NCBI RefSeq assembly: GCF_003837805.1
Contig: NZ_RQIT01000002.1
Coordinates: 124,001 to 188,000 of the forward strand
Direction: 5' to 3'
DNA length: 64,000 nt
Origin: Bradyrhizobium sp. RP6
GTDB taxonomy: Bacteria > Pseudomonadota > Alphaproteobacteria > Rhizobiales > Xanthobacteraceae
The translations under genes were made by a program, and so were the position numbers. Positions 59,348-64,000 of this stretch are shown here, piece by piece (position 1 is the first letter of the stretch; every line of letters starts with the position of its first letter). The notes below the pieces were generated by a model. The model had not been told where the DNA came from. It made no database searches and saw only the letters and a program-made list of their open reading frames with translations.

Positions 59348-59974
59348 ATGAGCAGTCTCTCGGAGCTCTTGCCGGATAGCGGCGCGAACGCGGAGCGCAT
59401 GTTGCTTCGTCAGCCCGCCCATCATATCGAGGACGAGCTCGTGTCCGTGATCGAGTTGCTGTCGGAGGCTGCCGGTCGCTGCGACGGCACGGAGGCGAGA
59501 GCGATGCTCGCTTCCGTGCAGGATCGACTGGAGAGCCATGTGTGCCTCCACCACGCATTACAGATGCCCCAGTTCGCTACGACCATCGATCTGGCGTCCT
59601 ACCTCCAGCAATTGTGCAGGTCCATCAGCCGCTCACGGCTCGCGTATGAAGGCATCGCGCTTTCGCTGCTGCTCCAGCCGCTCAACATAAGCTTCGAGCG
59701 TTGCTGGTTGCTGGGCATGATCGTCTTCGAATTGATAACCGCCTCGGCACGCCACATCTCTCTCAAGGGGACCGGCACCATCCGGCTCGAAGTCTGGGGA
59801 ACGGCAAATTCGGTCACGTGCTGCATCATCGACAATGGGACAACCGACCAAGGCGGGCCCCGACTCAGCCGTTCCATGGTCGATATGCTCGTTGCGCGTC
59901 TGAATGGAACGATGGATGTTCGCTTCGGACCCGACGGAGCCAGAACCGTCGTCGAGATCGCGCGTGGGGCCTAG
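59348..59974 (+). CDS. Short HWE/HisKA_2-type histidine kinase or phosphotransferase without sensor domain
   Basis: 208 aa. The N-terminal helix RQPAHHIEDELVSVIELLSEA (H26 as likely phospho-acceptor) resembles the HisKA_2 dimerisation box HHRVKNNLQ; the C-terminal half (about 100-208) is a small HATPase with VTCCIIDNGTT as a G1-like box and SRSMVDMLVARLNGTMD near its end. Lacking PAS/GAF or membrane parts, it could be a phosphotransfer protein in a PhyR-type pathway. 32 bp after dps. Confidence 0.75.
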   Translation: MSSLSELLPDSGANAERMLLRQPAHHIEDELVSVIELLSEAAGRCDGTEARAMLASVQDRLESHVCLHHALQMPQFATTIDLASYLQQLCRSISRSRLAYEGIALSLLLQPLNISFERCWLLGMIVFELITASARHISLKGTGTIRLEVWGTANSVTCCIIDNGTTDQGGPRLSRSMVDMLVARLNGTMDVRFGPDGARTVVEIARGA

Positions 59975-60157
59975 GGTGCTCCCGACTCGCGACGACGTGA
60001 GACGTCCCCTTCGTGCCATGCAAGCTCATGGCGCCAACGCTCCGCATCGTGCAGATCAACAATTTCGTCGTTTTCGGGAAAGATGGCACGTGGGCTCGCC
60101 TGTACGTTTGCGCCTATTCATGACCGGGAGGGCGGTCAGACGTGCAAGGGTCAAGCC

Positions 60158-60556
60158 ATGACGGATATGTCGAACTCGAAGGCGTCGCTTGGAAGAACCA
60201 TCCATGCGACCAGCGGAAAATGGAGCTGGTTCGTTGCGCTGGGTGAATTAGTCCTCGGTGGCATTGCGTCCGCAAATCTGATGGTTGCCAGTCTCGTCTC
60301 CATGCTGGTCATTGGCGCCACCAAGGCTGTCGCGCGCATCTTCCAGATTGTGCATGCCGTCTCGGTGCGCGTCATGCGGGGATTTATGGTCTGGCGGCTC
60401 GCCGGCGTTGTTTACGGCGCGGCCGGAATCTTCATCCTCGATGATCCGGTCTTGGCCTCGTTCACGCTGTCTCTCGCGGTGTGTGCCTTCCTCGTTGTCG
60501 CCGGGATGGTGCGGATCTGGGTGGGTTTTCACATGCCGACGCGGTGTGAGCCATGA
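60158..60556 (+). CDS. HdeD-like (DUF308) membrane protein, short
   Basis: 132 aa with about four helices; HdeD proteins usually have six and about 190 aa. SGKWSWFVALGELVLGGIASANLMVASL and RVMRGFMVWRLAGVVYGAAGIFILDDP are the two DUF308 repeats. The third repeat is missing: the frame ends at a stop overlapping the fdhD start by 4 bp. AAGGG precedes the ATG. HdeD is linked to acid stress in enterics; here the role is unknown. Confidence 0.8.
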   Translation: MTDMSNSKASLGRTIHATSGKWSWFVALGELVLGGIASANLMVASLVSMLVIGATKAVARIFQIVHAVSVRVMRGFMVWRLAGVVYGAAGIFILDDPVLASFTLSLAVCAFLVVAGMVRIWVGFHMPTRCEP

Positions 60557-61389
60557 TGACGGGTTCGACTTTCACACGGCACTCGGAGATCGCCTGGCGC
60601 AGCGGTCAGACGCGGTCGACCTCGCGGTTGATTGCCGAGGAGACCGCCATCGCGCTCACCTATAACGGCTCGACCCATGCCGTGATGATGGGAACGCCCG
60701 CTGATCTCGAGGATTTCGGCATCGGCTTCAGCCTCACCGAAGCCATCGTCCGACGAAGAAGCGAAATCAGGAGCATCGATCTAATCCCGAACGAGCTGGG
60801 CGTCGAGGTGCGGATATGGCTCGATGGCGACTGCGCGGCGTCGTTGGCCGCTCGCCGCCGCGCCATCAGCGGTCCGGTTGGGTGTGGGCTGTGCGGCATC
60901 GAGAGCCTTGAACAGGCGCGACGGGCGCCCTCGCGGGTGAAAGATCATAACATCGTCTTTCGCGCACGGGATGTGCTGAACGCAATGCAGGCACTGTCTC
61001 CGCTCCAGACATTGAATCAGCACACGCGATCCGTTCATGCGGCGGCGTTCTGGACGCCTCGCACCGGAATCGGCCCGGTCAGGGAGGACGTCGGACGCCA
61101 CAATGCTCTCGACAAGCTCGCGGGTGCGATCCTCCGCGACGGCAATTCGGCCTGCGAGGGCGCCGTGCTCCTGACGAGCCGCGTCTCGGTCGAAATGGTG
61201 CAGAAGGCGGCGATGATGGGCGTGCCGGTCGTCGTGGCCGTCTCCGCTCCGACCGCGCTCGCCATCCAGACCGCGAAGGAAGCGGGCATCACGCTTGTGG
61301 CGATTGCCCGCGACGACGGATACGGAGTGTTCACGCACCCGCGACGCGTTCTGCTGCCTGACGAGGCTGCGCCGCGCGCGGAGGGCTGA
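60553..61389 (+). CDS. fdhD: Formate dehydrogenase accessory sulfurtransferase
   Basis: 278 aa. FdhD hands sulfur from IscS to the molybdenum cofactor of formate dehydrogenases. The active-site loop CGLCG is present in GPVGCGLCGIESLEQ; TPADLEDFGIGFSLTE, GIGPVREDVGRHNALDKL and LLTSRVSVEMVQKAAMMG are the conserved cofactor-binding segments. It needs an FDH, such as the one ending at 948, but is about 60 kb away from it. Overlaps the HdeD-like gene. Confidence 0.94.
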   Translation: MMTGSTFTRHSEIAWRSGQTRSTSRLIAEETAIALTYNGSTHAVMMGTPADLEDFGIGFSLTEAIVRRRSEIRSIDLIPNELGVEVRIWLDGDCAASLAARRRAISGPVGCGLCGIESLEQARRAPSRVKDHNIVFRARDVLNAMQALSPLQTLNQHTRSVHAAAFWTPRTGIGPVREDVGRHNALDKLAGAILRDGNSACEGAVLLTSRVSVEMVQKAAMMGVPVVVAVSAPTALAIQTAKEAGITLVAIARDDGYGVFTHPRRVLLPDEAAPRAEG

Positions 61390-61405
61390 CCTTGGGCCGA
61401 TCAGC

Positions 61406-62086
61406 ATGGTGATGCAAGCCGCATCTCCGGACGCCGCGGCCGAGCTGCGCGCCGTCGCTTATGCTCCGGAACGATCGCTCCTCGTTGCGGCTTTGCTAAC
61501 GTTCTCGGGCGGTTTTCTCGATGCCTTCACCTGGCTCTCGCTCGGTGGTGTGTTCGCGAGCTCGCAGACCGGGAACGTCGTCTTCCTTGGCATTGATGCG
61601 CTGTCCGGGCAATGGCAGCAAGCGGCGCACCATCTGTTGCCGATCGTCGGCTTTGTTCTCGGCGCCTGGGTGGCGATCCGCATCCAGGTGCCGTTGCGCT
61701 GTCTCATTGGGCATATCGTCTGCCTCGCGGCAGCGATGTTATTGTTGCATCGGATCCCTGATCCGATCGCGATCCTCGGAATCTCCTTCGGTATCGCGCT
61801 GCAGTCGGCCAGCTTCAGGCGGGTCGAGCACTGGAGCTATCTCTCCGTCACCGTGACGGGCAACATGTTGCGCGCAATCGATCAATTCGTGTCGGCGTCC
61901 GATCGCGATGCCTTGCGTGGCGGCGCGGCCATGCTCGTACTCTGCCTGATATTCCTTTGCGGCGCGGCCATCGGCGGCGATGCGACGACGCGGCTCGGGG
62001 CGGCCAGTCTCGCGGTGCCGACCGCATTGTCGGCCTGCGCTCTGGTGCTATGCTTGCGGAGCCGATCCGGCCGCAGTCAGAACTGA
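61406..62086 (+). CDS. DUF1275 (YoaK-like) membrane protein
   Basis: 226 aa, about six helices. LLTFSGGFLDAFTWLSLGGVFASSQTGNVVFLG and YLSVTVTGNMLRAIDQ are the DUF1275 signatures (with TGN repeated in both halves). Start at ATG 61406 or 61412. 16 bp after fdhD. A transport function is suspected for the family but not shown. Confidence 0.88.
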   Translation: MVMQAASPDAAAELRAVAYAPERSLLVAALLTFSGGFLDAFTWLSLGGVFASSQTGNVVFLGIDALSGQWQQAAHHLLPIVGFVLGAWVAIRIQVPLRCLIGHIVCLAAAMLLLHRIPDPIAILGISFGIALQSASFRRVEHWSYLSVTVTGNMLRAIDQFVSASDRDALRGGAAMLVLCLIFLCGAAIGGDATTRLGAASLAVPTALSACALVLCLRSRSGRSQN

Positions 62087-62227
62087 GCGGTTCTTCTCGG
62101 TGTACCGTTATGCCATGCCAATCGGCAAAGGGGCGTTCGTTCGCGAAAGCAGGCTTGCCGGGCGCAACGTATCATTTACACGCGCCGGGATGGTGCGTTC
62201 CGAGATCAACCGCCACGAGAACCAGGT

Positions 62228-63652
62228 ATGAACCACCTCCGCAAAGAGACAGACAGCCTCGGTGAAGTGTCCGTTCCCGCGGACAAGCTCTGGGGCGCGC
62301 AGACGCAACGTTCGCTCGAACATTTCAGCATCGGCAGAGACCTCATGCCGCGCGAGATGATCCAGTCCTACGCGATCCTGAAGAAGGCGGCCGCGAACGC
62401 CAACTACGCTGGCGGTCGTCTCGATGGCAAGCTTCACGAGATGATCATCCACGTCTGCGACGAGATTCTCGCGGGTCAGCACCACGACATGTTTCCGCTT
62501 CACGTCTGGATGACCGGTAGCGGAACGCAGTTCAACATGAACGTGAACGAGGTGATCTCGAACCGGTGCTGCCAGATCGCGGGCACGCCGCTGGGCAGCA
62601 AGCTGCCGGTTCATCCGAACGATCACGTCAACATGTCGCAGTCGTCGAATGACAGCTTCCCATCGGCCATGTACATCGCTGCCGCGACGAACGTGACGGA
62701 ACGCCTCGTTCCTGCTGTCGAAGCGCTGCATGACGCGATCGCGGCAAAGTCGAGCCAGTGGGACGGCATCGTCAAGATTGGCCGCACCCACATGCAGGAT
62801 GCCACCCCGCTGACGCTCGGGCAGGAGTGGTCCGGTTACGCCGGCATGCTCGCAGACGATCTGACGCGCATCGGCGACGCGCTCAAGGGCGTCTTCCGGC
62901 TCGCGCTCGGTGGCACGGCCGTTGGTACCGGGATCAACGCGGCGCCCGGCTTCGCGGAGGCCGTTGCGGCCGAGATCGCGCAGTTGACGGGCCTGCCGTT
63001 CGTCAGCGCGCCGAACAAGTTCGCGGTGCAGGGTGCGCATGACGCGCTGGTGCAGCTGTCCGGCACGCTGCGGACGCTCGCCGGCTCGCTCTACAAGATC
63101 GCGAACGACATCCGCCTGATGTCATGCGGTCCGCGTGCGGGGTTTGCCGAATTGCTGATCCCCGAGAACGAACCCGGCTCCTCGATCATGCCGGGCAAGG
63201 TCAATCCTACACAGGCGGAAGCGCTGACGATGATCGCCGTGCAGGTGATGGCGAACGATGTCGCCGTCGGGTTCGGCGGCGCCGGCGGCTATCTCGAAAT
63301 GAACGTCTACAAGCCGCTGATCATCCACAACATCGCGCAGTCCATCACCATCCTGGCCGACGGCTGCACGAATTTCCGCACGTTCCTGGTCGAAGGCACC
63401 CAGCCCAATCGCAAGAAGATCCAGGAATACGTCGAGAGATCCTTGATGCTGGTGACCGCACTGGCGCCAGTGATCGGTTACGACAGGGCGTCGCAGATCG
63501 CGCACTACGCAATGGAGAACGATCTCACGCTGAAATCGGCAGCGCTGAAACTCGGCTTCGTCACCGAGGCGGAATTTGACCGTATCGTGGATCCCGTGAA
63601 GATGGTCAGACCCTATGTCGCCGAGATCAAGATTGGTACGAAGGCTGGTTGA
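62228..63652 (+). CDS. fumC: Class II fumarate hydratase
   Basis: 474 aa. Converts fumarate and malate in the TCA cycle without an iron-sulfur cluster. [53 protein letters not shown] (catalytic His) and the fumarase signature [13 protein letters not shown] are present. Heat- and oxidant-stable fumarases of this class fit the oxidative-stress setting. The 140 bp upstream contain a short open frame I do not call. Confidence 0.95.
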   Translation: MNHLRKETDSLGEVSVPADKLWGAQTQRSLEHFSIGRDLMPREMIQSYAILKKAAANANYAGGRLDGKLHEMIIHVCDEILAGQHHDMFPLHVWMTGSGTQFNMNVNEVISNRCCQIAGTPLGSKLPVHPNDHVNMSQSSNDSFPSAMYIAAATNVTERLVPAVEALHDAIAAKSSQWDGIVKIGRTHMQDATPLTLGQEWSGYAGMLADDLTRIGDALKGVFRLALGGTAVGTGINAAPGFAEAVAAEIAQLTGLPFVSAPNKFAVQGAHDALVQLSGTLRTLAGSLYKIANDIRLMSCGPRAGFAELLIPENEPGSSIMPGKVNPTQAEALTMIAVQVMANDVAVGFGGAGGYLEMNVYKPLIIHNIAQSITILADGCTNFRTFLVEGTQPNRKKIQEYVERSLMLVTALAPVIGYDRASQIAHYAMENDLTLKSAALKLGFVTEAEFDRIVDPVKMVRPYVAEIKIGTKAG

Positions 63653-63666
63653 AGGGGAGAGAAGTA

Positions 63667-64000
63667 ATGATCCGCTGTGTACGTCTGTGGACTGGACAGG
63701 ACGCCAATTCGCATTTCGAGGAGGGTTTCGTCGAGCTGGAGCCCGGCCAGCGCGGCGACTTCCTGAGCGGCAAGATCGATGCCGTCAGCGTCTCCTTCCA
63801 GGAGACCGAGTCGGGCGGCGCCTTCTCCTGGCACACCGCGCCGGTCCGCCAACTCGTAATCACGTTGAGTGGAACGCTCGATTTTCAGACGCGTGACGGT
63901 CATCACTTCCTCATTCATCCCGGCAATGTCCTGCTGGCCGAAGACACCGCAGGATCGGGCCACAGCTGGAAGTTGACGGACGATTCGTCCTGGCGCCGCG
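63667..64000 (+). CDS. Cupin-like protein, 3' end cut by window
   Basis: ATG 63667 after GGGGAGAGA. The visible 111 residues include FSWHTAPVRQLVITLSGTLDFQTRDGHHFLIHPGNVLLAEDTAGSGHSW, read as a single cupin barrel with the metal-binding His/Glu pattern reduced (GHSW at the end). 14 bp after fumC, likely in the same operon. The gene continues past the window; function unknown. Confidence 0.75.
   Translation, partial: MIRCVRLWTGQDANSHFEEGFVELEPGQRGDFLSGKIDAVSVSFQETESGGAFSWHTAPVRQLVITLSGTLDFQTRDGHHFLIHPGNVLLAEDTAGSGHSWKLTDDSSWRR

Noticed and set aside
62114..62230. 38-codon frame before fumC
   Set aside because: No ribosome site and no recognisable sequence; likely leader DNA.

Overview
The window is high-GC DNA that reads as the chromosome of an alphaproteobacterium, most probably Bradyrhizobium or a close relative. 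Reasons: several small exported proteins of the DUF3551 type, a DUF3606 protein, an alphaproteobacterial-style SdhB, FdoI-type formate dehydrogenase gamma, EcfG-type (GGAAC) promoters, and a rhizobial-style palindromic intergenic repeat. Gene density is high and many genes overlap by 4 bp (ATGA). I see no rRNA, tRNA, insertion sequence, prophage or CRISPR array.

Layout. 1-1.2 kb: end of a formate dehydrogenase operon (gamma subunit) and a small convergent exported protein. 1.4-17.0 kb: a 15-gene leftward sugar cassette in two back-to-back transcription units. The first unit (17.0 to 10.5 kb) encodes inositol-3-phosphate synthase, a histidine phosphatase, a CgeB-like glycosyltransferase, a sugar nucleotidyltransferase, a methyltransferase, a GH39-like glycosidase with an apparently permuted barrel, and phosphopentomutase. 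The second (10.3 to 1.4 kb) encodes two NAD-dependent sugar epimerases, a B12-binding radical SAM enzyme, a GT4 glycosyltransferase, three more CgeB-like glycosyltransferases and UDP-glucuronate decarboxylase. Both units start near GGAAC boxes typical of the general-stress sigma factor EcfG, so the cassette looks like a stress-induced pathway for a pentose- and probably inositol-containing, methylated oligosaccharide or glycoconjugate of unknown structure. From memory, parts match a TIGRFAM-described rhizobial cassette (nicknamed rhizo-twelve) whose product is not known.

17.3-26.6 kb: a run of small stress-type and accessory genes. These include a GT9-like protein, a DUF4336-SDR fusion, a YfcE-like phosphoesterase, small hydrophilic proteins, a DUF2243 membrane protein, an orphan second-type sdhB, a degenerate Nudix protein, a stand-alone SIR2-like protein, a patatin-like phospholipase and a DUF3551 protein. 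26.7-31.2 kb: glgX (with a DUF3606 gene) and treZ diverge from a shared region carrying two EcfG-like boxes. This points to glycogen/maltodextrin conversion to trehalose under stress.

31.2-45.5 kb: a catabolic locus. It has an NCS1 permease, a MarR repressor, a COG3964-type amidohydrolase, a three-subunit xanthine-dehydrogenase-family enzyme (with a CoxS-CoxG fusion), a complete branched-chain-type ABC importer, a Rieske protein and an alpha/beta hydrolase. An 18-bp palindrome, present twice between marR and the amidohydrolase gene and once before the permease gene, is very probably the MarR operator and ties the locus together. The substrate is likely a nitrogen heterocycle but cannot be named from sequence.

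45.7-64 kb: exported Gly-rich and MTTLKL-family small proteins, an OmpR-type two-component system, an extra RpoH-type sigma factor, an RND efflux operon without an outer-membrane channel, a catalase-like peroxidase with cytochrome b561, Dps, a short HWE/HisKA_2-type kinase, a short HdeD-like protein, FdhD, a DUF1275 protein, class II fumarase and a cupin-like protein cut by the window end. Overall the window is dominated by envelope, redox and general-stress functions around one uncharacterised glycan cassette and one uncharacterised heterocycle-catabolism locus.
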